Notes: generated by a model not told the origin, from the letters alone. DNA of 64,000 nucleotides from Isoetes taiwanensis (GCA_021234155.1 JAJEKV010000085.1:4226036-4290035); one strand, 5' to 3'; positions 43,974-54,674 are shown, numbered from the stretch's first letter. A program made the numbers and translations.

Positions 43974-44835
43974 ATTCCCTCGTAAGCAGCAGCAACATTG
44001 TTCAAAATGCATCGTTTTGGAAGAAAACCTGACTGGGTTGTTGAGATTGACTCTGTCAAGATGTCTTTTACCCGCTCTGCAAAAGTCTTGGTGAAGATCT
44101 TATATACGGATGACAATAAGGTGATGGGCCGCCAATCTGAAATAGTCTGAGGATCCTTGACCTTGCGGATGAGTGAGATGGCACCTGTGTTTAGAATTCT
44201 ATCCAAAGCAGTGGACCGCCGAAAGTCACAGAAAGCATCATACACATCTGGCTCCAGCCATTCCCAATACTCCTGGAAGAACTCAATTGGCAAACCATCC
44301 AAACCTGGGCATTTGCCTCTTTTTAGTGCAAAGAATCAGCTGTCATAGCCGCCTTTATTCACTCGCGCTGCTCACCAGAGATCATGGGGGAAATCCTAGA
44401 CAAAATAGCATCTCGCATTTCTGATTGAAAGGGAAGATGTTTCTTAGCAAAAAAACATCTGGAAGTGGTTATGCAGATGTTGCTTGAGTTCAGTCGGCTC
44501 TGTTAGCACCGAACTGTTCGGCAAAAGCAACGAGGATATGGTTGATGTCATGCGACGCCTCTGAGCTGCACGAAAAAAGAAGCCCGTACAACGGTCTCCA
44601 TGAGAAACCACTGCAGACCTGCCTTCATCTTTGCTTGCTGAATTTGCTCCTCCTCCAATGCTTGGATCTGTGCCAAAATATCACGATCATGAACACCTGA
44701 AAGACGTCCCTGTCGAGAATGGAGAAGGTCCTGATACAAGGTGTCTAGGAAAGCACGACCTGCTGTTGCAGACTCTCGACCCCACTCTTTGGCAAAACCC
44801 TTGATCGTCGCAATTGCATCCACTATGCTAGTCAT
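43974..44835 (-). pseudogene. LINE ORF2 linker and reverse transcriptase N-terminal part
   Basis: The linker frame (44835-44548) has a charged helix EEEQIQQAKMK. A frameshifted zone follows. From 44302 the RT fingers read DGLPIEFFQ, WRPITLLSSVYKI and STTQSGFLPKRCI, the typical blocks 1-3 of non-LTR RT. It joins the palm region at 43700 after the nested retroposon. Confidence 0.8.
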
Positions 44836-44973
44836 ACCTCGACGTCAGTTGAAGGCAGTTGTCCAAGCATTCTTGCAACCTTCTTGAAAGTCAGCATCCT
44901 TTAAGAACTTCACCTTCAAGCGAAAACACGTCCTTCTAGACCGCCGCTGCTGCAGGGGCTCATCTGAAATGAA

Positions 44974-45525
44974 TTACGGATGGTGGTCTGAAACTGAGTT
45001 ATCTCTGAGACAGAACCAGAAGAGACCTGGAAGCGACGCAACTGTATCTGCATTCCAATAAGCTCTATCCAACCGAGAGCTTGCGCGACCCCCACCAACT
45101 TGACCGTTGCACCAAGTGAAGGCACCTTCACCATCAATCTCCGAGAGGTTGCAGTCATGGAGTAGACGGAGCCACTGTTGGCATTCAAAACCAGACACCA
45201 CTGTAGAGGTCTCCCCCAACCGATCAGACTCCATTTCCACCATATTAAGATCCCCAACAAGAAACCATGAAATGTGGCAGCCCAAGCTGCGTATCTTCCC
45301 TCGCAAAGAGGCCCACAGTGAAGCTCTCTGATGAGGTCTATTGTGGGCGTAAACATTAATTAGACCATATTTAACGCCATGTTCCTGCCCTACAATTAGG
45401 GCCCAACGACCAAAGCGATCAACCTGGGTAAAGATGACTGGCAAGGAAGGAAGCCATGCTATCACGACCCCTGCACTGGCAGAATCAGCGGCTATGATAA
45501 GGACATTAAACCTGTGACCAATCAT
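44974..45525 (-). pseudogene. LINE ORF2 APE-type endonuclease
   Basis: Motifs in order are INVYAHN, FLVGDLNMVE, FTWCNGQ with SSRLDRA, and SDHHP, matching the metal-binding and catalytic positions of the APE-like nuclease that nicks target DNA for reverse transcription. The N-terminal NWRG-type motif is missing from this open stretch, so the domain is incomplete or frameshifted upstream. Confidence 0.85.
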
Positions 45526-45594
45526 GTCTGGAAGCTTTGATACGTCTCCCTTACGACATTATGCTCTTGAATACATACAAACTGAACATCCAAT

Positions 45595-46182
45595 CTAGAT
45601 AATTAGAAAGAAATATGACTCCGCTTGAGGGGGGAGGAGGCTACCCCCTGAACATTTCATGAGACTAACCGCATTGATCTCGTGATGGGGCCAATTCAGA
45701 TGAGACCACTGGTGTCTCAAGGAAATTTGAGGATGTTTCCTGGGCACCTGGCATGGCAGGTTTCTCATCAACCAAACCAGCCCACTGAAGCGGATCAAAG
45801 CGACCACAGTGGGATGCAATGGGAGGGGCAGTGCTACATGAAGCAGGAAATGAGGGCTGGGATGCAGAGGAATTAGATCCCTTAGCTGACTTTCGTGGTT
45901 GACGAAGAGCCGGTGGATGTTTAGGTGGTGGGTGGACGCCATGCCGATCAATGTCCATATACTGTCCACGAGCCTCTTCAATTTGCTCGTGCGATTTCTG
46001 GATTTTAGCCAGTCTCAACATTTGGTGATCCAGAGACTGAGGTGGGGGAGCTGCAACTGGAAGAGCAGGGGGGGAGGGGCAATCACAGGCACAGGGACGT
46101 GTGAGATATCCATTGAGGTGGGAGCTGATCTGGGAGCATGGAGTGCCGGAGGAGCAGATGGAGAACCTTGTTGGTGAACCCT
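45595..46182 (-). pseudogene. LINE first-ORF remnant
   Basis: A proline- and serine-rich minus-strand reading (46182-45665) contains a short helical stretch LRLAKIQKSHEQIEEARGQY. No zinc knuckle or RRM is visible. Position upstream of the endonuclease suggests the end of ORF1 or the inter-ORF region; this is inference. Confidence 0.4.
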
Positions 46183-46250
46183 TAAAGGGTGTCATATCTC
46201 AATGTGATAATCATATATTTTATGAGTATAGTATAAAAAATAACCATAAG

Positions 46251-48462
46251 AAAATTTATGGTCCTGATCGTAAAAAATGTAGGGTGTTGTGCTAAAAATC
46301 GAGATTGACGACGTGGACCAAAAAGGGGTAGATCTTATGGGCTTAACCTTTTATCCCATATATATAAGCGTCCATTCGTTTGTAATAGAATAGAATAAAA
46401 TAGAATATATCTTTATCGTCCACGGAGACCAATTGGCCTATGGGTCATAAATAAAAATATATATAGAACAATACATATCTAATTTGATCCTTAAATACCT
46501 CCAAACTTGTAGCCCATGAATATCCCCGTAACAAAACTTCAAGCTATTGGTGATACGAAGGTGTATGCTCCAGGCTGTATCTACAAAACAATCATCGAGA
46601 AGTAAAAGAAATAAGCACAAATCCACCCCTTAAGGGCAAAGCTCACCACCCAACTGGGCTTATCCTGAGCAAGAGAATCTCCGAGAAAGACTGAATCTTG
46701 AAATATGAAAGGAATTGGGAAACTCAAATTAAACACTAGAGCATAACTCGAGCAAACACATAAAATCATGGCTTAGGCTTGAGAGATGGGAACTCAAGAT
46801 CTATCAGTAATCCAACTAACTAGATCTCCAAAAAATGGCTCTCAAGGTAGTACGATAGGATTGGGATCAAGAGACAGTCGATGTGACAGAAGTACTAAGA
46901 ATTGGTCGCTTTTGGTCAGAAACTGGATAAAACCTTGAAGTTGTTGAAGTCGCTATTAGCTTCCCCCTTCAAACTAGTCGTTCCTTATAAAGCCAATGCT
47001 CAACCTTTTTGTTAAAAAGGTAAAGGCCCCCTTTAATAAGTATCGTTGCTTCCCCTTTGTTGTTGTAAACTTATATAATACAAGAAATTTATTGCGGCGG
47101 CCAAGGCCGCCGCGAACATTTCTCTTATTCCAACCCGGTGAAGTTAAATTTACCATAAGTTTCAGACTTGTTTAGTAATGGATTTGTGACAATTCAAAGT
47201 GGGCAAAGCAAAATGCAATCTTGAAGTAATTGAACATACAGTATTTAACACCATGTTGTTGTCTCGAGTTCTCATGCTCCTAAAGTAGATGAGTGCCACT
47301 GGTTTGTATTGATAGTTTTATATTTGTTATCTCGATGGACATGCGGATTGCCTATCTTTGCTTTTAGCATATTTTCTTAGGTGTCCACATACATACTTCC
47401 TATTATTATTGAAGAGCTTGGCATGTGAATGCTTCCAATTTTATCATGTTGTTCTTTATTGTCGTATTACACATAGTTCACATAGTTTCATTCACTTGTT
47501 CTGGTTGCAATTACCCAGATATTGTCAAGTATATAATGAAGTATACTCCAAGCATTTTTCATATTGAGTGCATTGTGTGGCTTAATTGTGCCATATCAAC
47601 CAATACTTTGTAACAATGGCGATTCTCTTTTTCCTAAATTTACAGCCATTAAATATACCAGGTATATGCTAGAAAATTTCAAAGACTGCCCTTTTAGTTT
47701 AATGGAACAATTGAGTGTCACATCACAAGAGCCATGAATGACGCAAAATTCTCAATAATCAGAGCTTTATGCAGAGGATTGGCAATGGAAATGTTGAAGA
47801 AAGATCAAGTCCTTTCTATTTTATCGTTGAATCTCTACGAATATGCAAAAAACTCCGCAGTTGCGAAGTAGGGGTATGCAAAAAAACTATTTGCAAAGTC
47901 GGATTGGTATGGCATGTAAAAAGTAAACAATGGGAAATGTAAACAATGGGAAATGATAATCCCTCCATTTACCTCTATATGTGTATTTTCTGCGCAGAGA
48001 TAATTCTAGTTCTCATTGCCATTGCCATAGTTGCTTTCATTCTGCTCTGTCGCTGGCTATCCAAAGCAGAGATAGTAAGCAAATACACCGTTACATGTGC
48101 ACAGGTAAGCATTCGTTTGCTTTTGATTTTTTTCTAGAAAAACACACAAGGGCTACTATTTTGTAATAGTTTTGTTGCCCATTTACCTGTATACATAACT
48201 TAAACAAGTTTTCTTGTTCATCTTTGATTTTTTCTTTGCATTCAAAGTTGATGCAGGCTTACATAGTTACAAGCTGGTTAGGTCTGCTGCTAGTTAATGG
48301 TATAGCCTTCCATAGCTTTTGAACCTTATAGCCATTAGAGGATTAAATTCCATGGATCTTATAGTTTATGGTTGGGAAGTAGTGATGCATTTTAGCAAGA
48401 GAACTGCAAACATGATAATTGACATAGTGATTTTTGTTGTGAATGCACAGATTGTCTTCGTC
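46251..48462. other. Unassigned DNA between LINE and H3-bearing retroelement
   Basis: No known gene was recognised. A candidate exon (about 47998-48103) has an acceptor TGCGCAG and a donor CAG/GTAAGC, and codes for a hydrophobic helix VLIAIAIVAFILLCRW. It could belong to a small membrane protein, but partner exons are not evident. A frame at 47425-47613 includes CSGCNYPDIVKYIMKY with no family assignment. Confidence 0.35.
47077..47118. repeat. ACAAG start motif with perfect GC hairpin
   Basis: ATACAAGAAATTTATTG is followed by a perfect 9-bp stem with a 2-nt loop, GCGGCGGCCAAGGCCGCCGC (47094-47113). The leading motif matches the starts of the AT-bounded units at 18091, 20387 and 21710, which suggests a further related terminus here. 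Confidence 0.6.
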
Positions 48463-48569
48463 AAGGTTGCAGTGACATATGGAGGGCCTTGTGTCAGCAT
48501 GGAGCTGGTATGGGGGATGAACTCCTGTTTGTATAGTGAGTGCACCGTATATGAGTAGGGGACGTCACA
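48463..48569 (+). repeat. Truncated LTR of the H3-bearing element
   Basis: From GTTGCAGTGACATATGGAGG to GGGGACGTCACA it matches the 3' end of the LTR at 25042-26715, including AGCATGGAGCTGGTATGGG and ATGAACTCCTGTTTGTATA. Upstream of 48463 similarity stops abruptly. Confidence 0.8.
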
Positions 48570-48570
48570 G

Positions 48571-48582
48571 TGGTATCAGAGC
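48571..48582 (+). promoter_or_regulatory. Primer-binding site for initiator tRNA-Met
   Basis: TGGTATCAGAGC starts 1 nt after the LTR end, exactly as in the minus copy. Downstream, TTCTTGGAGACCAAGAGCAAAGC is shared by both copies. Confidence 0.9.
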
Positions 48583-48780
48583 AATGTTCTTGGAGACCAA
48601 GAGCAAAGCACTGGCCATGCTCCCAATAGTACTAACTTAGTAGGATCCTCAAACCTCAAGAAAGTGGGAAAATTTTTTTTTCTCATTTTTTGTAGTATAT
48701 GCTAAGCTAGTAACAGTTAGAAGAATTGAAAACTAAGTAAACTAAAAAGTTGAACTAAATCTTGACTTAAGTATAGAATT

Positions 48781-49023
48781 GCTCACGGTATAGGTTGGGC
48801 CCCAGGCGCACACCATGAGTAGCTGGCCATAATCACCTTGAAACTTGATGAATTTTAACAAGATAATATGCTAGATCAAATTTTAAAGTAAGGTTTAGTT
48901 AGATTTGTATATCACACCCCTAGGAATATGCCTAGAAATCATATAATTTAGTCTAAAATGCCCATGGTATGCGTCAGAGCCTTGTTCTAAATATTAGATC
49001 AGGCCTCCAGCGCACACGATGAG
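48781..49023 (+). promoter_or_regulatory. Paired stem-loops upstream of ORF1
   Basis: Stem-loop 1 (48781-48820) pairs CTCACGGT with ACCATGAG and is shortened. Stem-loop 2 (48958-49023) pairs a CATGGTATGCG arm with CGCACACGATGAG around a CTAAATATTAG apex. Their starts are 177 nt apart, close to the 172 nt of the ORF2 pair and the 184 nt of the minus copy. Confidence 0.6.
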
Positions 49024-49128
49024 TAAAATTGTTTAGAAAACTCTAAAGTAAGTACATGTATTAAGTTAATATGTGCCTTGGCACATGAAAATGAGTAACT
49101 TAGGGTTTGACCTAAAATTTACCCAAAC

Positions 49129-49137
49129 TATAAATAG
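49129..49137 (+). promoter_or_regulatory. TATA box of ORF1 (plus copy)
   Basis: TATAAATAG followed by ACCC, 109 bp before the ORF1 ATG at 49238. Confidence 0.7.
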
Positions 49138-49237
49138 ACCCAAACCCCTCTCATTTGTAGACTTCCTGTCTAGAAGCTAGCTCCGCACTTCGAGGCGATT
49201 TTTGGGCGCCAGAGCTCCGATTGACGTGAAGTAAGAC

Positions 49238-49339
49238 ATGGCGCGCACCAAACAAACTGCTCGGAAGTATTGACCAGGAGAAATGCCTAGCGCCCAAGAT
49301 AAGAGGCGCATATAGCAGCTACTTCGGGAGCAGCTCCTC
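49238..49339 (+). pseudogene. ORF1 N-terminal part: histone H3 tail
   Basis: The ATG at 49238 opens MARTKQTARK, identical to the first ten residues of histone H3 including K4 and K9. The next codons (Y, TGA) replace the usual serine-threonine, but GGAGAAATGCC downstream still looks like a decayed GGKAP. A second stop follows, and the frame then reads QLLREQLL to the insertion point, where TCCTC is duplicated. The frame is continuous with the H3-fold ORF at 61397 once the nested element is skipped, so tail and fold belong to one protein. The minus copy has MARIQRHRK at the same place. Confidence 0.8.
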
Positions 49340-49927
49340 TGTTTGGGGTCTGGGTTCGGGAACTCCTGCAAGACAGCCCTCTGTGAGGACCCTTGGATCT
49401 AACAGGAGAATCCGGGAGCTATGTCACGCGGGATTTGCAAGAAAGACCAAGAAAAAGAGAAAAGGAAACAACAAGAACAATGAGATCACAACAATAAGCT
49501 TCCTTGATGTCAATGAAGATACATGAGCTCTCGCAATCGAGAGAAAACAGAAGTGAGACAAGACTCAAAACTCATCTAAAAAACTCATGTGCTAGCTCTA
49601 CTCATATATATAGTACAATGGCCTTTGGCCCAATATAGACACTCGACCGATTTCGTGCCGACTCGAAGGGGAGGCCCGATTCTTCAGGAATGCCGGCGGT
49701 GCCTCTTGAAAAGCCTCGAAATCACGCTGACGCCGACGGGCGTGACGGGCCGCCACTTGTCTGAAGCGCCTCTTGTTGACGCCAGCGTGGTCTTTGTCTG
49801 CGTGGGGTCCGCTTGGTCTTCTGGCCGAGCCTTTGACGACCGACCCGCCGCTTGTTGTGGATCCTTGGCCTTGACTTGGTCCGTCAGATACATGAATAGT
49901 CCCGCACTGGGGAGGCACAGACTAACA
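49340..49927 (-). repeat. 3' LTR of the Ty3/gypsy element
   Basis: Plus-strand ends are TGTTTGGGG and GACTAACA. The first ~305 bp are essentially identical to the other LTR, while the rest differs in clusters, many of them CCG here against CTG there. Confidence 0.95.
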
Positions 49928-49937
49928 CTCCCCCACC
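49928..49937 (-). other. Polypurine tract
   Basis: GGTGGGGGAG on the minus strand lies immediately upstream of the 3' LTR, the expected site for plus-strand DNA priming. Confidence 0.75.
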
Positions 49938-51745
49938 AACCGGCACTCGGTCAAGAAAAGGAGGAAGTGCTTCGAGGGCGGAAACCAAGAGGTCGAAAGT
50001 GATCCTCACGGAATGAGGACGGCCGCCATTATGGTAATGGACAATGAGGTCCCGCGTGTTTGAAGTGCATCGAGTGTTGAGCCCAAGGGCGGATCGGCAT
50101 CAATGAGGAAGTGAGAGCGCACCATGTCTTCCGTGGCAAAGATGTGCGTCCCGGGAACAAACCGCACTCCATGAGAAGGCAGGTCCGAGACCAAGGCACC
50201 GCCCCGGGTATTCTGATTGCAAAAGAAAGATTGGACGCCGCCGATTTAAAGAGCTGACCAGGATACATTTGAGAGCAAATACGTAAAACCAAATTTTGAC
50301 GGCAAAATCAAGGGGCCGGTGAGGTGGCGCATTCTCCGCAAGAAGGTATCAAGGCCATGAAGAGCATCAAGAAAGCCGCTGCCAACCACGCCATTAGCAA
50401 TATAGAGCCAATTCTCGCGAGTGTCCAAGGTGGCATTATCCTCCCAATTGGAGCTGCCCGACAAATCGGGATCCCACCGAGATCCGTCGAGATCCGGAGG
50501 CGAGTCGACCAGGGCCAAGTGGCCATCCATGACCTTCGCCCAAAAGGGAAGACGCCGAGAAGAGAGGAACCGTGGGCGGAGGAACTCCTAAGGAAGCATA
50601 TGGAGAGGGAAGCATGCCCGCTCATGTGGGTTGCGAGCCATGTCCCCTCAATTCTCGAACAAGATTCTCGATCAAGAGCACGACACCAATGGTCCCACTC
50701 AAGTAGAGAGTAATTGATAGACAGAGGATTGACCCAACCCGCCGGGATGGTCTTGCTTTCCGTAAGGCCACGTGAAGTTGATTGTAGCCTCCCAAGTCGC
50801 CGCATATAAATTTGGGCAAACTCAAGATCGCCGATGCGCCAAATTTTTGTTTACATTCCAATGTTTCACCGCCACGCAGGTAAGTCTTGAAAGCAAGTTC
50901 GAGCATGTACTCCCGCTTCTAAAGTCCGAGACCGAAAGCAGATCCTTGAAATATGGGTTGGTTGGTGATAACAACCAAGCAAAGCATTGAGTTGCCTCGA
51001 AAAACACAATGGGCCTCATCGCGAATTTATCATGGAGATCCGCCGTAGAAGTCATGAAAACATAAGCCATTGGTCAACAATACGGAAAATGACCAAGTCG
51101 GGATCTTCGCATTGAGCTGATCAAAGACTAAGAGTGCACAAAATAAACCCTTGTCTTCTACAGAAAGATCCGGCCAGATACGAAGGAAATCCGCACTTTT
51201 GAGTGGCTGTTGATGAACATTGCCATTGGCCGCGTACCACTTCAAAAGGAAAAGGTGCCGTCGGGCCACCACATAGTCAAGATAGCTGGAAGGAGTAGAG
51301 AAGTCCACAGGGATGTTGGTAGCAATGTCGATATATCCCTCCTGTTTGTTTTGGGCTTCCTCAGCGGATTGAACTGCTTGCTGGAGCTGATGTTCCAGGT
51401 CACGGATCCGGTTCTCCTTTTCTAATAGAAGACGTGACTGATCACGGACCCGTTTAATAGGAAGCGTGGCATGTGAAGAGGATTGCCCTGGAGTTTGAAG
51501 TCGAAGCGTGGCAATCTCAGCGTCATCGATGACCTTCGCGTTTTGAGCCTCCAAAGCCGATCCCCGGATGGACGTTAGCCGATTGGTCGGGCCGGGAAAG
51601 CCGAAGCTTCGAGGGAGGTGAGTCTAGCATCACGCTCGGTAAGGTCATGAACTTGAGTGCGGTAATTGTGAGAAAGCTCCGTGTACAAGGTGTCTACTTA
51701 GCAATGTCTTTCTCCTTGTCGGGTAAAAGTATGCTGGTGGGTATC

Positions 51746-51773
51746 AAAAGCATGCGTCCGGACGCATGCTTTT
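51746..51773. repeat. Perfect 28-bp palindrome
   Basis: AAAAGCATGCGTCC is followed directly by its exact reverse complement, with no loop. It overlaps the inner edge of the left terminal inverted repeat. Confidence 0.95.
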
Positions 51774-52162
51774 AGCACCCCTGCTTCCTGCTTTTTTTTT
51801 GGGTGCTCGTGGGTGCTGGTGGGTTCGTTTTTTTACACTCTTCATTTGTTAAGAGGATTCTTCAGCCAAGAATCATTCCACATTGCTCGAATTTTCCATC
51901 AGATTAGCATCGATTTCATTAGATTGGAGTCTGACTAGTGCTTGAAAATGACCCAAACTCCAAATTGGCATGTGAATCTCCAATTAGTTGCTCAATCCAT
52001 CATATCTTTTCATAAAACTTATCCACCAAGGTAGGATTGTCATTTCGACCATATTCACCTAAAAGCCCCATCTAATTTTGCTTAGATTGGGTGACTTAAG
52101 AGATTTCTCACCGTTTTACAAAAACCCATTTGCAAGAATGATTTTTCTTTAATTTTTCACTC

Positions 52163-52565
52163 AATATCCCAAATTAGGTTCTCGAAATTTTGCGGTGTAG
52201 GATATGGGTGCATGGCCGATTATGAAAATCTGAAAAGTCCCAAATGATTTAGCTTAATTTGGGCTGAATTAAAAAATTCTTCAATTTGTACCAAAACTAG
52301 CTGCAAAATGGTTTTCTCTAATTGCTCACACAATATCCCAAATTAGGTTCTCAAATTTTGCACGTAGGATATGGGTGCATGGCTGATTATGAAAATCTGA
52401 AAAGCCCCATCCGATTTAGCTTAATTTGGGCTGAATTAAGAAATTTTGTTCTGCTTTTACCAAAATTGCCGCGAAATGGGTTTTCTCTAATTGCTCACTC
52501 AATATCCCAAATTAGGCCCCCGAAATTTTGCATGTATGATCGAATTGCATGGCCGATTATGAAAA
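52163..52565. repeat. 169-bp tandem repeat, about 2.4 copies
   Basis: AATATCCCAAATTAGG occurs at 52163, 52332 and 52501, each followed by TTTTGC and a GCATGG-GATTATGAAAA segment. Confidence 0.9.
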
Positions 52566-54370
52566 ACAAAAAAAAAGTGCCGGAAAGTCTTTGGAAAGTC
52601 TTTGAGTCTTTGGTGTCTTTGGTCTTTGATCGCGTTTATTTGATACCCACCAGCATACTTTTGCCCTGTCACCCAGGAGGGTATCTTTTGTCTTGTTCTG
52701 CTCCAACAAGTCCTGAATTATGGTTTGGAGCTGAGCCCATTGATCTTCAAGCGGTGGGTCTGCGATCCTGAGCATTTTTGAGATCCACACCGGACTGTAA
52801 TAGAGCCTCGTGCTTTTCTTGAAGTTTGGCCTCCAGATTTTGAATTTTGCAGTGGCAGCTTGAAGGTCTCGGTGAACTGCATCCGAAGCCTCCAGGGACG
52901 CTTGAACACCATTCATGAGAGCGTCCTGTGATGCTTGTAACTGTAGGGCGGCAGCTTGAACATCCTGCTGGAATTGGTATAGAAGCCGGGCGAGGATTTG
53001 GAGGTGCCAGCCCCGCTTGCCTTTGTCCGAGATTGTTGGGAGACATGACGGGAAGTGGAAGGCGTGGGCTTCAAAGAAGAAGAGGAGACAAAGGACATGC
53101 GGGTCCGGTTTTGAACATGACCGGGGAAGTCCGGGCGTGAAGGTACGTACCGTTGGTTTTGACGCTGGAATGCAGAGACTGGCCGAAAGTGGAGGCATGA
53201 GAAGTGGAAGGGGTCTCAGGAACAGGAAGATAATGACGGATGAGTGCCTGAAGATGGCCACCCACTGAGGCTTCAAAGACAGAGGAGGGGGCAGCCCGAA
53301 TGCGGTCGACTTCATGAAGGAGGCGGTAGAACAACATCTGTGGCCAATCAATATGGAGATTGGAGCGGATGGCAGTGATGACCATATTATAGAACGGCTT
53401 ATTGATATGGGTGTTCTTGATAGAGTACCCAAGCAATTTGCGCCACAGAAACTTCACAAAAGTGTCATGTGACTTGGCAATATTTGTGAGGCGATGCTGG
53501 TTGGCTTGATAAGGTGAGCACCGAACCGAAAGTGACATCCATGTCCAGAAAGCAGCCCAAGATACGTAAGGTTTTTTGCAAAGGAATACCTAATACCCCA
53601 AATCAAGGGTCGAGTGGTAAAATTGTGGTGCCATCGACCAATCGTAGCAAGTCCTTCCTTCGGCCGTTGACGATGTGAGCCATGAACCGCCCAATTGTTC
53701 CCGATTTGGGGCCTGAGCCCATTTATGAAATTCAGAAAGCTTCGGGCGTTCTCACATTCCCATTCGACCAATAAGGGCCTCGCCGAAAGGTGGGCCCGAG
53801 AAAGACACGACTCAAAAAGAGTCGCATCCCTTGGGAGCGTAAGCTTGAAGTGTAGGAAATTTGGGTGCAGCCATGGCTAAGAGCCGCCTGAAAGGAACAG
53901 AAGAATGGAGATGCTAAGGAGAGCCGGAGAGCTTAAGACGAAAACGCAGAGAGCTTAAAAGGTTTTAGGGCACACAAGTGTTGGCTTAAGGGGCGTGATG
54001 AGGATGAACAGCAACCGCTGATGATGCCGTGTGGCTTATGATGGCGAGGCGATTGAGAGGCAAAATTTTGGCTAAGTCCCCAAACAGTAAAGGGAGAAGC
54101 AATGAACGGTGGAGATGAGACGTAAGAGAATGATCGGATGTGACAGCTGGCGAAAGGACGCACATTAATGGTCGACGGGCGTGAAAAGAAGGAATGTCAT
54201 TTAATTCCGGCAACTCGAAGTGGGATATCATTAAAACGAAGGTGTCAGAAGGTACCATGGCTAGATATGCGGCGGGAGAGAAGATTCCCCATTTAGAAAC
54301 AGCCTTGCATTGCAAACACGTTGGCGAATTTTCTGATTGGTCCACGTCGACAGGAGTCCGTCGGTTGGAC

Positions 54371-54378
54371 TATAAAAG
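54371..54378 (+). promoter_or_regulatory. TATA box of the antisense ORF
   Basis: TATAAAAG lies 49 bp before the plus-strand ATG at 54420, with normal spacing for a short-leader transcript. Confidence 0.5.
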
Positions 54379-54419
54379 ACGAGCAGGGGTCGAAGCTGAG
54401 ACACCCGATGGCGCTCAGT

Positions 54420-54674
54420 ATGTCTGCTGCTGGACTTCACGATAAGTGCACTATGCCTTCAAACTGCCTTGAGTGGATTACATGCAAGATGGATTGCTTG
54501 GACCTCTGGCGGTACCACAATCGTGGCATTGCCATGGACGGGTGGTGTGCCGGAATGGCTGAGCATCCCGATCCCCACACCAATGGGATGGAGGTGATTC
54601 TGCACCTGCGCTGGGACCCTGAGCAGAATTACTACCACATCCTGCATATCACCTCTGCTCCAAACCCGGAGTAG
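54420..54674 (+). CDS. Small antisense ORF within the Ty3/gypsy element
   Basis: An 84-residue plus-strand frame opposes the element's own genes between its integrase and 3' ORF. The protein (MSAAGLHDKCTMPSNCLEWI at the start, ITSAPNPE at the end) is rich in Trp, His, Cys and Tyr, unlike a random frame. It has its own TATA box. Antisense ORFs at this position are known in Grande- and Ogre-type plant retrotransposons. No domain was recognised and the function is unknown. The frame is also open upstream to 54321, so the start is uncertain. Confidence 0.5.
   Translation: MSAAGLHDKCTMPSNCLEWITCKMDCLDLWRYHNRGIAMDGWCAGMAEHPDPHTNGMEVILHLRWDPEQNYYHILHITSAPNPE

Larger units (their letters stand above)
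41504..46182 (-). mobile_element. L1-type LINE retrotransposon, degenerate
   Basis: A poly(T) run at 41504-41517 marks the 3' poly(A) tail of a minus-strand element. TAAAGG flanks both ends (41498-41503 and 46183-46188) as a short target-site duplication. In minus order it carries the end of an ORF1-like region, an APE-type endonuclease, a reverse transcriptase and a terminal zinc-binding region, with several frameshifts. It inserted into a MITE-like repeat. The 5' end is probably truncated, since only a proline-rich piece of the first ORF remains. Confidence 0.88.
51721..52666. mobile_element. 946-bp non-autonomous DNA transposon with 28-bp TIRs
   Basis: Terminal inverted repeats (51721-51748 and 52639-52666, beginning GGGTAAAAGTATGCTGG) match at 27 of 28 positions. 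A 4-bp target-site duplication TGTC flanks them (51717-51720, 52667-52670). Skipping the insert restores the host frame across TLLGDKEKDIAK. Inside are a perfect 28-bp palindrome and about 2.4 copies of a 169-bp repeat. No transposase is encoded. The superfamily is unassigned. Confidence 0.88.
50000..53880 (-). pseudogene. Long degenerate 3' ORF of the Ty3/gypsy element
   Basis: From an ATG near 53874 (MAAPKFPTLQAYAPK) the minus strand shows coding-like segments across frames: NIAKSHDTFVKFLWRKLLG and IDWPQMLFYRLLHEVDRIR (53510-53270), a glutamine-rich coiled coil (QLQASQDALMNGVQASLEAS, about 52950) and, beyond a DNA transposon insertion, a second coiled coil ENRIRDLEHQLQQAVQ (about 51400). 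The part WYAANGNVHQQPLKSADFLR follows. Coding resemblance continues to about 50250 (NWEDNATLDTRENWLYIAN). Position between integrase and 3' LTR matches the extra ORF of some plant Ty3/gypsy lineages; function is unknown and no envelope motif was recognised. Confidence 0.55.

Noticed and set aside
48781-49023. Hammerhead ribozyme (retrozyme-like element)
   Set aside because: The stem-loops lack the CTGATGA and GAAA core motifs of hammerhead ribozymes.
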